Source of the DNA: Bradyrhizobium sp. CCBAU 51765
Lineage (GTDB): Bacteria > Pseudomonadota > Alphaproteobacteria > Rhizobiales > Xanthobacteraceae
Direction of reading: 5' to 3'
DNA length: 64,000 nt
Assembly (NCBI RefSeq): GCF_015291725.1
Contig: NZ_CP030038.1
Location: forward strand, 496,001 to 560,000
Part shown: positions 1-8,938 of the stretch, piece by piece
Position numbering within the stretch: position 1 is the stretch's first letter
Layout of the letters: every line of letters starts with the position of its first letter
The notes under the pieces: generated by a model
The model's database searches: none
What the model saw: the letters and a program-made list of their open reading frames with translations, nothing else
What the model was told of the DNA's origin: nothing
Position numbers and translations under genes: made by a program

Positions 1-576
1 GCGGACGCCTCGGGCCAGTTCGTCATGACCCCGCCGCAGCTTCCCTCCGGTTCCTATGAATTGACGCTCCGGGCCAAGGCACCGGACGGCACGGTGACAG
101 AGTCCGGGCGGACCATGCCGGTGACCATCGCCGCGGCAGCGCCGCCGCCCGCGCGGCCCACATCGGCCGCGAAGCAAGATGCGGGACAGGAGCCGAAGCA
201 GGCCGAGAAGCCCGACGACAAGCCGGACGTCGTGGCCGCCCTGCCATCGGCCTCGCCGCGCCTGGCTTCGGCGCCTGACAGGCAGGCGGCCCGGCCGAGA
301 TTGACCGGCGCGCCGAAACCCAAGGTCCTCGCGCGCGCGCCGGCGGACACCACGGTCGCATCGGCCTCGCCGGCGGACGTGCTCACCACCGCACCGGCGC
401 AGGCCGGCGGCAGCCGGGTCATTGCTCGTGGCGACAGTCTGTGGGCTCTGAGCCGGCTCGCCTATGGTGACGGCGCTCGTTACGCGGTGATCTTCAAGGC
501 CAACCGCGACAAGATCAACAACCCCAATCTGATCTATCCCGGCCAGACTTTCGTGATGCCGCAAAAGGCGGAGTGA
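1..576 (+). CDS. LysM-domain protein, 3' part
   Basis: The reading frame is open from the first base, so the 5' end lies outside the window. What remains is a beta-rich stretch, then a Pro/Ala/Lys-rich linker (roughly residues 45-130) and a C-terminal LysM module of about 50 residues with the expected ARGDSLWALS start and a final PGQTFVMP strand. LysM modules bind peptidoglycan N-acetylglucosamine, so the protein is probably periplasmic or wall-associated. The start codon, any signal peptide and the N-terminal domains cannot be judged here. Confidence 0.85.
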   Translation, partial: ADASGQFVMTPPQLPSGSYELTLRAKAPDGTVTESGRTMPVTIAAAAPPPARPTSAAKQDAGQEPKQAEKPDDKPDVVAALPSASPRLASAPDRQAARPRLTGAPKPKVLARAPADTTVASASPADVLTTAPAQAGGSRVIARGDSLWALSRLAYGDGARYAVIFKANRDKINNPNLIYPGQTFVMPQKAE

Positions 577-748
577 GGGCGCGGTCCGTCCTCTCCCCGC
601 CCAGGCGGGCGTCTTGAAAGCTGCCTATCCCGCGGGTCGAGTGCGCGGTCGCCCGCGACGCTTTGCCCTGTGTCTCTCCGGAACAATCGGTTCCCTTGCG
701 CGTCATTGTGCTACGACGCATTGCGCTTGGTGCTGGGAGGAGGCCGAG

Positions 749-2059
749 GTGGCCAGGTCGGCGATCATGTCGGGACGCATGGGACTGGCTCTGGCCGGCG
801 CGACCCTCGTGATGGCGGCAGTGTTGCTGCCCAACAAGGCGGAGGCGCAGTTCGGATTGCGCGGCGGTCCGCTTGGCGTTGCACGTTTCGCGGTCGGCCA
901 CATGTTCGGCCTGTCGCGACTGCGCCACTCCCGCATGGCCGTGCGCGGCAGCCGATACCGCTCCGCTGCGCTGCGGTCGCAAGATCTGCGCGGGGCCGAG
1001 CGCGGCCAGCTGTCCAATCCTTACGTCCTGCGTGCGGCCCTCACCGCGCAGGCGGCGCTATCGGGCTGGCATGGCGGCCGGCGCCCGCAAGGCTGGTGGC
1101 GCCATCCCGACGGCAGCTACGGCTGGGTTGGCCCGGTGTTCTGGCCGTTCGCACATGACGATCTCACCATCGCGATCATGTTCGGCGACACCACCAGCCT
1201 TTCGTTCTACGGCTATGGCGACATTTATGCCGCGATCTTCTCGCCCTATGCGGCGACGGAGCTCGCCGCCTACACCGCGCCGCAAAGCCGGCGTGGACGA
1301 AGGGTCCCGACGGCGGAGACGCTCTGCGAGGCCAGCGACACCGGCGGCCTGCCGGTCGACCGCATCGCCGCGGCCGTGACACCGAACGAGCTGCAGCGCA
1401 CCGCGCTCGACGAGCTCGCATCCGCCTGGAATGCGGCGCGCGACGCCATTCACACTGCCTGCCCGGAGCAGGCGCCTGCGACTGCGTCGGAGCGCCTCGG
1501 CCTGATGCGCGAGCGCCTCGAGGCCATGATCAGGGCGATCGACGCAATCGAAGCGCCGATGGCGAAATTCACCGGCCTCCTCAAAGACGACCAGAAGGCC
1601 AGGCTCAATGCCCTCGCCAGCGAACGTCGCGCTGCACTGGCGTCACATCAGCCAAAGGATTCGCAGAAGGATGCGGCCAGGGATGCGCAGGTGATCGCCG
1701 CCTGCCGGCCCGACTACGATCCGCGTTATGACGAAAAGGCGCAGCGCCAATACGAGCAGCTGCTCCAGCAGCAATGGCCCGCAAACGACATTGCCTCCAC
1801 GCTCCACCTCGACGAGGTGGCCCGCGCCCGCCTCGAGGTGCTCCAGGACACCACCCTGCGCACCATGCAGACGCTCAGTGCCTGCCCGACAGAGCCCGCC
1901 GCGACACCGCAAGCCCGCCTCCCGGCCGTGAAGGCGCGGCTGCAGACGATGCTGCAAGCCGTCGGCGACGTCGCCGATGCGCTCGACGATTTCGAGGCGG
2001 ATCTGAGCGACGAGCAGAAGGCAGGCTTCGAGGCAATCGGGCCGAAGCGGGGGGCGTGA
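749..2059 (+). CDS. Secreted Spy/CpxP-like LTxxQ-motif protein
   Basis: I start it at GTG 749 because GGGAGGAGG lies 5 bases upstream; ATG 767 is the alternative. Either start gives a signal peptide ending near AEAQ. The mature part has an aromatic, Gly-rich N-terminal half followed by a helical half with charged coiled segments. Two copies of an LTxxQ-like motif (LKDDQ and LSDEQ) sit at the ends of helical blocks, as in the periplasmic chaperones Spy and CpxP. At about 436 residues it is far longer than Spy (about 160), so a direct chaperone role is uncertain. An envelope-stress or structural role in the periplasm is the best inference. Confidence 0.75.
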   Translation: MARSAIMSGRMGLALAGATLVMAAVLLPNKAEAQFGLRGGPLGVARFAVGHMFGLSRLRHSRMAVRGSRYRSAALRSQDLRGAERGQLSNPYVLRAALTAQAALSGWHGGRRPQGWWRHPDGSYGWVGPVFWPFAHDDLTIAIMFGDTTSLSFYGYGDIYAAIFSPYAATELAAYTAPQSRRGRRVPTAETLCEASDTGGLPVDRIAAAVTPNELQRTALDELASAWNAARDAIHTACPEQAPATASERLGLMRERLEAMIRAIDAIEAPMAKFTGLLKDDQKARLNALASERRAALASHQPKDSQKDAARDAQVIAACRPDYDPRYDEKAQRQYEQLLQQQWPANDIASTLHLDEVARARLEVLQDTTLRTMQTLSACPTEPAATPQARLPAVKARLQTMLQAVGDVADALDDFEADLSDEQKAGFEAIGPKRGA

Positions 2060-2091
2060 GACCGAAGCCGCAACGCCTCCCGTGAAGGTCG

Positions 2092-3135
2092 TTAGCCGAC
2101 CTCCCGCCGAACCTTCGCCGCTGCGTCGCACATGGCCTTCAGCTTCCCGAACGCGGTCGCACGCGGCATGTATTTCATGCCGCAATCCGGCGCCGGGACG
2201 AGACGATCCGGCGAGACATATTTCAGCCCGTTGCGGATGCGCTCGGCGACGGTATCGACGCTCTCGATCGCGGGATCCGCGAGGTCGAGCACGCCGAGCA
2301 TGATCTTCTTCGACGACAGGTCCTTGAGCACGCCGAGGTCGAGCTTCGGCTGCGCCGCCTCGATCGAGATCTGGTCGGCGGTCGTGTCATCCAGCTCTGC
2401 GAGGAAGGAATAGCCGGCCGGCTTGTTCGAGCCCGGCACGACCGCAGCATAGCCAAAGCAGAGATGCACCACGGTCGGCACCGTGATCCCTTGCAGCGCG
2501 CGGTTGATCGCCTTGACGGCGTAGCGCTTGGCGAGCTCCGGATTGTTGCGCACCCAGGGCTCGTCGAGCTGGATCACGTCGGCGCCGGCCTTTTGCAGAT
2601 CGAGCGCCTCGGCATTAACGGCCTCGGCGAGAGCCATCGCGAGCTCCTCGTCGTCCTTGTAGTACTCGTTCTTGGCCTGCTGGCTCATCGTGAACGGGCC
2701 GGGAAGGGTGATCTTCGCCGCGCGCTCCGTGTTCTTGCGCAGGAACTGCATGTCATGCAGTTCGACCGGGCCCTTGCGCCTCACAGGGCCGACGACGCGC
2801 GGCACCGGCGTCTGGGTGTTGCCGGTGCGCGCCACGATCATCGCGGGATTGTCCCCGTCGATGCCGTCGAGCGCGGTGGCGAAGCGATTGGAGTAACTCT
2901 CGCGGCGGATCTCGCCGTCGGTCACGATGTCGATGCCGGCGCGCTCCATGTCGCGGATCGCGACGATGGTGGCATCATCCTGGGCTTCTTCCAGATGCTC
3001 CGGCGGCAACCGCCACATGTCGTGCAGGCGCGTGCGTGGCACCACCTTCGACAGCATGGCGCGATTCACCAGCCATTCGGGCTGCGGATAGCTGCCGACC
3101 ACGGTGGTCGGCAGGATGTGCGACGGCATGGGCAT
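2092..3135 (-). CDS. Cobalamin-independent methionine synthase II-like protein
   Basis: A 347-residue protein corresponding to the C-terminal catalytic barrel of MetE (full MetE is about 750-770 residues). The probable zinc ligands are visible: HLC in the middle of the protein and the Cys of PDCGMKY near the end. The start ATG follows AAGGAG with good spacing. Stand-alone MetE-C proteins often act in methyl transfer other than methionine synthesis. Here it is the last gene of a minus-strand run with an FAH-family hydrolase and an ABC importer, so a catabolic demethylation or thiol-transfer role is possible. The substrate is unknown. Confidence 0.8.
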   Translation of the reverse strand: MPMPSHILPTTVVGSYPQPEWLVNRAMLSKVVPRTRLHDMWRLPPEHLEEAQDDATIVAIRDMERAGIDIVTDGEIRRESYSNRFATALDGIDGDNPAMIVARTGNTQTPVPRVVGPVRRKGPVELHDMQFLRKNTERAAKITLPGPFTMSQQAKNEYYKDDEELAMALAEAVNAEALDLQKAGADVIQLDEPWVRNNPELAKRYAVKAINRALQGITVPTVVHLCFGYAAVVPGSNKPAGYSFLAELDDTTADQISIEAAQPKLDLGVLKDLSSKKIMLGVLDLADPAIESVDTVAERIRNGLKYVSPDRLVPAPDCGMKYMPRATAFGKLKAMCDAAAKVRREVG

Positions 3136-3187
3136 AGGATTCTCCTTCTTCTTGTTGTTGTGGCATGTCGTTGTTAAGCGCGGCCGT

Positions 3188-4057
3188 TCAGGCCGCGCGC
3201 GTTGCCGCGACTGAACCCTCGTCCTTGACGGGATTGCGCAGGATACCGATGCCGGAGATCTCGATCTCGACGACGTCGCCGCCCTTCATCCACAACGGTG
3301 GCGTACGATAGGCGCCGACGCCGCCGGTCGTCCCGGTCACGATCACGTCGCCCGGCACCAGCTCCGTGAAGGTCGAGCAATAGGCGATCAGGGCCGGCAC
3401 GTCGAAGACGAGGTCGGAAATCGGAGCCTTCTGCACTTCGGCGCCGTTGAGCCGGGTGATCAGCGTCTGCTTGGCGATATCGGTCAACTCGTCGGTCGTG
3501 ACCATCCAGGGCCCGAAGCCGCCGGTGCCGGCAAAATTCTTGCCCGGCGCGAATTGCGAGGTGTGGCGCTGCCAGTCGCGGATGCTGCCGTCATTGTAGC
3601 AGGCATAGCCGGCGACATGGCTGAGCGCGGCTTCACGCGAGATGCGGCGGCCGGCCTTGCCGATGATGACGGCCATTTCGCCCTCATAGTCGAAACGTTC
3701 GGATTCCAGCGGCCGGATCATCGGCTGGCCGTGGCCGACCTGGCTGTTGGCGAAGCGGGTGAAGATCATCGGATGCGCCGGCGTCGGATGGCCGCTCTCG
3801 GCCAGATGCGTGGCGTAGTTGACGCCGATGCAGAAGATCTTGTCGGGATCGGGGACCGTCGGCAGCAATGCAACGTCCTCGAGCGCGTAGTCGGGCTTCT
3901 CGCCGCCGAGCTTCTTCAATTCGTCGAGCGATCCCTTCGCGAGCAGCGCCTTCAGCGTCGGATACGCCTTCAGGCGCTTGCCGGCGTCGATGACACCCCT
4001 GTCGGTGACGATGCCATAGCTCGCCGTGCCGGCGATGGTGAAGCTTGCAACTTTCAT
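3188..4057 (-). CDS. Fumarylacetoacetate hydrolase family protein
   Basis: A 289-residue FAH-family enzyme. The C-terminal FAH fold is marked by the FCIGVNYATH segment, the EGEMAVIIGK metal-binding strand and the GDVIVTGTTGGVG loop. Family members hydrolyse or decarboxylate 2-oxo diacids such as acylpyruvates, and bind Mg or Mn through Glu/Asp residues. It lies 3 bases upstream of the deacetylase gene's stop and 52 bases before the MetE-like gene, so it is very probably cotranscribed with both. It is distinct from the true fumarylacetoacetase at 29237-30505. Substrate not determinable from sequence. Confidence 0.85.
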   Translation of the reverse strand: MKVASFTIAGTASYGIVTDRGVIDAGKRLKAYPTLKALLAKGSLDELKKLGGEKPDYALEDVALLPTVPDPDKIFCIGVNYATHLAESGHPTPAHPMIFTRFANSQVGHGQPMIRPLESERFDYEGEMAVIIGKAGRRISREAALSHVAGYACYNDGSIRDWQRHTSQFAPGKNFAGTGGFGPWMVTTDELTDIAKQTLITRLNGAEVQKAPISDLVFDVPALIAYCSTFTELVPGDVIVTGTTGGVGAYRTPPLWMKGGDVVEIEISGIGILRNPVKDEGSVAATRAA

Positions 4058-4060
4058 CGG

Positions 4061-4720
4061 TCAAACACTCTCTTCGATGGAGGAAACATAGTCGTCGATG
4101 GGAAGCGCGATCTCGCCGTTGCGGACGGGAACGCAAGGCGGCGGAAAATCCTGGCGGAAGCGGGCGCCGGCCGCGGCGGCGCGATCGAGAAAGCGATCCA
4201 GATGATCCATCGCGCCGGTCGGCAGGTCGTGCAGCACCATCAGCGTCCAGGGCTGTCGGCTGCACTGGTCGAGCGCACGCGCGGTCCAGCCCTCGGGATC
4301 GTCCCAGTCGCGCGGGATGGAATTCCAGAGCACGCAACTGTGCTTCTCGCGGGTGAGGTAATCGACCACGGACGGCTTGAGCAGCCGCCTGTCCAGATTG
4401 CCGCCGCCGCCGAACGGCCGGAACCAGCGCTGCGGATGTGCGAGATCGCCAATCGCGTCCTGCGTGCGGCCGATCTCGCTCTCTGCGGTATCGCGCCCGG
4501 ATTGATCACCAAGCGGAATGCTATGCGTAAAGGTGTGATTGCCGACCCAGTGCCCCTCACGGTGCGCGCGCTCCGCAAGCTTGCGCCGCTCGGGATCGAC
4601 AAGCTTCTCACCGATGACGAAGAAGGTGGTCTTGATCCCGCGCTCACCGAGAATGTCGAGCACGCGCGGCGTCACGTCAGGATCGGGGCCGTTGTCGAAT
4701 GTCAGGGTCAGGTCGTACAC
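4061..4720 (-). CDS. Polysaccharide deacetylase family protein (atypical metal site)
   Basis: A 219-residue NodB-homology protein with a GTG start preceded by GAGG. Motif 1 is TFDNGP rather than TFDDGP: the catalytic-base Asp9 is kept but the metal-binding Asp is Asn10. Motif 2 keeps both metal-binding histidines (His62, His66 in NHTFTH), and motif 3 is RPFGG. There is no signal peptide, so it is cytoplasmic, which fits small-molecule amidase-type members better than wall deacetylases. It lies between an FAH-family gene and an importer permease and likely acts on the imported compound. Confidence 0.8.
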   Translation of the reverse strand: MYDLTLTFDNGPDPDVTPRVLDILGERGIKTTFFVIGEKLVDPERRKLAERAHREGHWVGNHTFTHSIPLGDQSGRDTAESEIGRTQDAIGDLAHPQRWFRPFGGGGNLDRRLLKPSVVDYLTREKHSCVLWNSIPRDWDDPEGWTARALDQCSRQPWTLMVLHDLPTGAMDHLDRFLDRAAAAGARFRQDFPPPCVPVRNGEIALPIDDYVSSIEESV

Positions 4721-4729
4721 GCGAGTACC

Positions 4730-5539
4730 TCAGGTCGCCGGCTGCATCGCGCCGGTCGCGATGTCGTCGTTGGCCTGGCCGGCGCGGGTGCCGGTCTGCC
4801 AGATCGCCGCCTTGCGCTCGATCCACCGGATCACGGCGTTGAACCCGATCGCAAGAAACAGCACGAGCAGCACGCCTGCGAACACGTGCGGGCTGTCGAG
4901 GATCGTCCGGTAGCGCGAGATCAGGTAGCCGATGCCCGCCGAGGAGATCAGCATCTCCGAGACCACGACGCCGACGATCACCAGCGCACCGCCGACGCGC
5001 AGACCCGACAGCACCGTCGGGATTGCCGCCGGGATGATGACGCGGACAAGCCGCTGGCTCAGCGTCGCGCCCATGCTGCGGGCTGCGAGCAAGAGTTGCG
5101 GATCGATGGTCTGGATGCCGGCGGCGGTCGCGAGCATCGTCGGCAGGAAGCCGTAGATCGAGGCGAATGCGATCTTGGATTCGGAGCCGATGCCGAGCCA
5201 CACGGTGAAGACGGGATAGAGGATCACAAGCGGCACCGCATAGAGGCTCGATACCATCGGCATGATCAGCACGCGCGGACGCGGCAGGCTGCCGACGATA
5301 GCGCCGAGCAGGATGCCACCCCCGCAGGCGAAGGCCATGGAGACCACGACCTCGTAGAGGGTGACAGCAAGCGCATGACCGTATTCACCCGCGTCTGTCC
5401 ATCCCGCGATCAACGTGGACGACAGCGACGGCAGGAACAGTTCCGGAATGAGCCCGGCGCGCGGCAACAGCTCCCACAGCGCGATCAGGCCGATCACGAT
5501 CAGATGTCGCAGCGTCTTCGCGCTTATCCTGGCACTCAT
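4730..5539 (-). CDS. ABC transporter permease (SsuC/TauC type)
   Basis: Integral membrane permease of the nitrate/sulfonate/taurine family with about six membrane helices and the EAA-like loop near GATLSQRLVRVIIPAAIPT. I place the start at ATG 5539 (MSARIS) because a GAGGCGGAG ribosome site abuts it; the longer frame upstream overlaps the ATPase gene. It begins 7 bases after the ATPase stop. With the second permease at 6332-7087 it gives the locus two permeases, so the importer may be a heterodimer. Confidence 0.85.
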   Translation of the reverse strand: MSARISAKTLRHLIVIGLIALWELLPRAGLIPELFLPSLSSTLIAGWTDAGEYGHALAVTLYEVVVSMAFACGGGILLGAIVGSLPRPRVLIMPMVSSLYAVPLVILYPVFTVWLGIGSESKIAFASIYGFLPTMLATAAGIQTIDPQLLLAARSMGATLSQRLVRVIIPAAIPTVLSGLRVGGALVIVGVVVSEMLISSAGIGYLISRYRTILDSPHVFAGVLLVLFLAIGFNAVIRWIERKAAIWQTGTRAGQANDDIATGAMQPAT

Positions 5540-5546
5540 CTCCGCC

Positions 5547-6353
5547 TCACGCCGATTTGCGGATGTGCCGCCAGATGCGGTCGCGCAGGCTCCCGAAGGC
5601 ATCGCCGCTCAGCATCTCGTAGGTCCGCGGCCGCGGCAGCTGGACCTGGAGATGGTCGACGATGCGGCCGGGCCGTGCCGACATCACGATCACCTCGTCG
5701 GCGAGATAGACCGCTTCGGTCAGGCTGTGCGTGACGAAAACGACCGTCTTGCCGGTCGCGGCCCAGATCCGCAGCAGCTCGTCGCCCATGGTCATGCGCG
5801 TCTGCTCGTCGAGCGCTGCAAACGGCTCGTCCATCAGCAGCACCGGCGGGTCCTGCACCAGCCCGCGCGCGATCGAGACGCGCTGCTTCATGCCGCCTGA
5901 CAGCTCGTGCGGATGACGTCTGCCGAAGCCTTCCAGCCCGACCAGCTTCAACGCATCCTGCGCCTTGGCTCGCCGTTCGGCCTTGGGGACACCCCGCAAC
6001 GCCAGCGGAAACTCGACATTGTCCTCCGCCGTCAGCCACGGAAACAGGCTCGCCTCCTGGAACACCACGCCGACCCTGTCGGGGTCGGGCTGCAGGATCG
6101 GCGCGCCGCTGATCGTGATGGTGCCCGCGGTCTGCTGGCGCAGCCCCGCCATCATCATCAAAAGGGTCGACTTGCCGCAGCCGCTGGGGCCGACCAGCAC
6201 GACGAAGCGGCCGGGCTTGATCTCAAGCGAGACGTCCTCCAGCGCGACGACGTCCTGCGACCGGGTCTTGAACACCTGGCCGACATTCTTCACCTCGATC
6301 GCGCCGGCGCGCGCGGCGGGCTTGAGCGGGGTCACGTTCGCCAATGGCTGCAT
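5547..6353 (-). CDS. ABC transporter ATP-binding protein (SsuB/TauB type)
   Basis: A 268-residue nucleotide-binding subunit. In order: Walker A GPSGCGKST, Q-loop VVFQEASLF, signature LSGGMKQR, Walker B VLLMDEPFAALD and the switch His in VTHSLTEA. The start ATG 6353 lies inside the last codons of the upstream permease gene, a 22-base overlap that suggests translational coupling. It powers uptake together with the two permeases and the binding protein of this locus. Confidence 0.93.
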   Translation of the reverse strand: MQPLANVTPLKPAARAGAIEVKNVGQVFKTRSQDVVALEDVSLEIKPGRFVVLVGPSGCGKSTLLMMMAGLRQQTAGTITISGAPILQPDPDRVGVVFQEASLFPWLTAEDNVEFPLALRGVPKAERRAKAQDALKLVGLEGFGRRHPHELSGGMKQRVSIARGLVQDPPVLLMDEPFAALDEQTRMTMGDELLRIWAATGKTVVFVTHSLTEAVYLADEVIVMSARPGRIVDHLQVQLPRPRTYEMLSGDAFGSLRDRIWRHIRKSA

Positions 6354-7087
6354 CGCGTTTCCACCCATCTGACAAGTTCGTTGAAGGTCATGGCGATCGC
6401 GGCGACCATCACGACGCCGGCGAGGAGCTGCTTCATCTGGAAATTCTCGCCCCAGATTGCGATCTGGTGGCCGATCCCGTCGCGCGAGGCGTACATCTCG
6501 GCGAGGATCACGCCGGTGAGATTGAAGATCATGGAGATCCGCAGCGCCTCCAGCAGCACCGGCAGCATGCTCGGCAGGTAGACGCGGAACGCGGTCTGCA
6601 TCGGCGTGGCGCCGTAGGAGCGCGCCACCGTCAGATGCTCGACCTTGACCGACTCCACCGCCGTCGTCGTCGACATGATCACGATGAAGATCGTGGAGAA
6701 GAAGCCGAAGCCGACCTTCTGGGCAAAGCCGACGCCGAACACGAGGATGAACATCGGCAGGAAGATCGATTTCGGGATGCTGAAGGCGAAGAACAGCAGG
6801 GGCTTTGCAACGTCGGCAAAGTAGCGGTTCTCCGCGACCAGAAAGCCGATCAAGGCGCCGACCGGCACGGCCAGCGCGAATGCCGTCAGCACCTCGGTCG
6901 CGGTGACCATCAGGTCCTTCTGCACGGCCGCGCGCTGCAGGAGATCGCCGAGCGTCACGAACGTGTCTGACGCCGACGGCAGCAGGCGCGGATTGACGAT
7001 GCCGGTGCGCGACAGCACCTCCCACAGCGCCAGGACCGCGACGATGATCGCGATCCGCGCAAGGTTGATGGCAAACGTGCTCTGCAT
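6332..7087 (-). CDS. ABC transporter permease (SsuC/TauC type), second copy
   Basis: A 251-residue membrane permease of the same family as the one at 4730-5539 but clearly diverged from it. The frame also allows a TTG at 7093; I take ATG 7087. It starts 6 bases after the binding-protein gene stop and ends overlapping the ATPase gene. The inner-membrane loop around RSYGATPMQTAFRVYLPSM is the EAA-type contact with the ATPase. Confidence 0.88.
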   Translation of the reverse strand: MQSTFAINLARIAIIVAVLALWEVLSRTGIVNPRLLPSASDTFVTLGDLLQRAAVQKDLMVTATEVLTAFALAVPVGALIGFLVAENRYFADVAKPLLFFAFSIPKSIFLPMFILVFGVGFAQKVGFGFFSTIFIVIMSTTTAVESVKVEHLTVARSYGATPMQTAFRVYLPSMLPVLLEALRISMIFNLTGVILAEMYASRDGIGHQIAIWGENFQMKQLLAGVVMVAAIAMTFNELVRWVETRCSHWRT

Positions 7088-7093
7088 CGCCAA

Positions 7094-8056
7094 CTACTTG
7101 GTCGGGACGGGCTTGAACCTGGTCGAGATCACGTCCTCGACCGGCACGATGTCCTTGAGCCCGCCGAGCTTGGCAAGGTCGAGCGAGAGCTGAACCGCAG
7201 CGTTCACGTTGGCCGCGCCCATGTCGCCGCTGGTCTCGAGCTTCATGATCGTGTTGTCGTACTCGAGGCCGGCGATCTCCGGCGGCATCTCGTAGAGCTC
7301 GGCGATCAGCTTGACGGTGACGTCGCGATTGGCGCGCATGAACGCGACCGCGCCGTAGAGAGCGTTCACGGCCTTCTGCACCAGCTGAGGCTTGGCTTCG
7401 GCGAATTTGTCGAGCACGATCCAGCCCGCAGTCAGGTTCGGCGGAACGGCGGTCGCGTAGTCGAGGATGGACTTGGCTTCGCCTGATTTCGAGATCTGGA
7501 AGCTCAGCGGCGAATAGACCACGGCGGCCTCGACATTGCCGGCCAAAAGGTTCGGCACCAGGCCACCGCCGCCGACGGGAACGCGCGTGAAGTCGATCTT
7601 CCTGTCCTGGATGGTCCACAGCGCCAGCAGGTCCGAGCCCGAGCCGGCCGCGGTGATCGCCACCTTCTTGCCGTTGAGGTCCTTGACGTCGAGCGTCGAT
7701 TTGGTCGGCACCATCAGCTGCCAGCCGAAATTGCCCATCGCGGCGTTGGCGACGATGCGCGACATCACGCCCTTCTTGCGTCCGGCGGAGACCAGCGACG
7801 GCGGATCGAGGATGATGTCGGCCGCGCCCGCAGCCATGCCTTCGAAAGTCTCCGCGCCGCTGCGATAGATGGTCAGCTCGGCCTTGATGCCTTCCTTCTC
7901 GAACAGCTTTTGCCGCACGGCGGTCTCGGCGATCGTGGTCGGCCAGTATGTTTTCGTGGGCAGGCCGACGCGAATGGTGTCGGCGGCACTCGCGGGGCCG
8001 GCGAAAATTGCGGCGGCAACGAGCGACATGAACGCGTGACGGCGATTGATCTTCAT
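7094..8056 (-). CDS. ABC transporter substrate-binding protein (SsuA/THI5-like)
   Basis: A 320-residue periplasmic binding protein with a signal peptide ending in AGPASAA near residue 25. The two-lobe NMT1/SsuA fold is indicated by the segments TIAETAVRQKLFEKEGI and GAADIILDPP. It is the first gene of the importer operon and has a GGGAG ribosome site. Family ligands include sulfonates, taurine, pyrimidine precursors and aromatic acids; the ligand here is unknown. The neighbouring FAH-type and deacetylase genes suggest a cyclic or amidated organic compound. Confidence 0.88.
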   Translation of the reverse strand: MKINRRHAFMSLVAAAIFAGPASAADTIRVGLPTKTYWPTTIAETAVRQKLFEKEGIKAELTIYRSGAETFEGMAAGAADIILDPPSLVSAGRKKGVMSRIVANAAMGNFGWQLMVPTKSTLDVKDLNGKKVAITAAGSGSDLLALWTIQDRKIDFTRVPVGGGGLVPNLLAGNVEAAVVYSPLSFQISKSGEAKSILDYATAVPPNLTAGWIVLDKFAEAKPQLVQKAVNALYGAVAFMRANRDVTVKLIAELYEMPPEIAGLEYDNTIMKLETSGDMGAANVNAAVQLSLDLAKLGGLKDIVPVEDVISTRFKPVPTK

Positions 8057-8103
8057 TGTTTTCTCCCGGTCTCTCTTTTTTTGTATCGAATTTCTAGGGA
8101 TCG

Positions 8104-8856
8104 TCAGGTCGTGCGGCTCACCTCCGCAATGCGCGAGGCGGCGAGCTCGACGAATTCCTTGGTGATGCCGAAATGCTTCGACAGGGCGCGAACTGCCGCA
8201 TCTGCGTCGCGTTTCATCACGGCAGCGACAATCGCCTCGTGTTCGGCTTCGACGTCGCGCGGCTTGCCACCGAGCTCGCGTCGGATCGAGAGACGGCGAT
8301 ATCTCTCACTCTGCTCGTGCAACACGTCGCGGAAGCCGAGCAGCCATGGCGAGCCGCAGGCGTTGACGAGCGCACGATGGAAAATGCGGTGACGGATCAC
8401 CCATTCCTCGTAGTGCACGGTCGGATCATCGGGGTAGTGATAGGGGACGGCCTTCAGATCCGCCCAGGTCGACTTCACCGACGCGAGCCAGGCGTCGTCG
8501 CCCCGCACGATCGAACGGCGCAGCGCGAGGCCTTCGATGTCGATCCGCGTCTGGGTCACGTCGGCAAGATCGGCCAGCGACACCGGGCTGACGCGAAAGC
8601 CGCGCTGGTCCGACGCCTGCACGAGGCCGTCGGCGACGAGACGCGACAGAGCTTCGCGCACCGCCGCAAGGCTCACGGAGAACTGCTTGGCGAGGCCGGC
8701 GATATGCAGCTTCTGGCCTGGCAGCAGCCGCGTCGCCAGGATATCGGCGCGCAGCCGCTCGTGCAGCGCCGACGTCAGGCTGCGCGGACCATCGCCGGGG
8801 TTTCCGGACATGTCGAACTGAAGCGGACCCATCGCGGGATGATTGCAAGGCGCCAC
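8104..8856 (-). CDS. GntR family transcriptional regulator, FCD type
   Basis: Winged-helix GntR domain at residues about 25-95 (QFSVSLAAVREALSRLVADGLV is the recognition region), followed by an all-helical FCD ligand domain with Asp and His residues expected to bind a metal-associated acid. It is 47 bases upstream of the importer operon in the same direction and likely controls the whole block. Start uncertain: GTG 8856 is the longest; ATG 8832 and ATG 8811 are possible, none with a good ribosome site. Confidence 0.85.
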   Translation of the reverse strand: MAPCNHPAMGPLQFDMSGNPGDGPRSLTSALHERLRADILATRLLPGQKLHIAGLAKQFSVSLAAVREALSRLVADGLVQASDQRGFRVSPVSLADLADVTQTRIDIEGLALRRSIVRGDDAWLASVKSTWADLKAVPYHYPDDPTVHYEEWVIRHRIFHRALVNACGSPWLLGFRDVLHEQSERYRRLSIRRELGGKPRDVEAEHEAIVAAVMKRDADAAVRALSKHFGITKEFVELAASRIAEVSRTT

Positions 8857-8877
8857 CTCGCGGTCAACAGAAAATCG

Positions 8878-8889
8878 AAAATCGATTTT
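8878..8889. promoter_or_regulatory. AAAATCGATTTT palindrome, candidate GntR operator
   Basis: A perfect 12-base palindrome, 22 bases before the longest gntR start and in an A/T-rich patch within otherwise GC-rich DNA. Its first half is also repeated just upstream (AAAATCGA at 8871). Position and symmetry suit an autoregulatory site for the adjacent GntR protein; binding is inferred. Confidence 0.4.
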
Positions 8890-8938
8890 ATCGGCGCCTC
8901 TCGGTTGAGCAGGGGAGGAAGCGGCACGCTCGGCGTGA

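Noticed and set aside
680..704. GGAAC-N17-GTC before the Spy-like gene, resembling an EcfG promoter
   Set aside because: The -10 core is GTC and not GTT, so it misses the most conserved part of the consensus.
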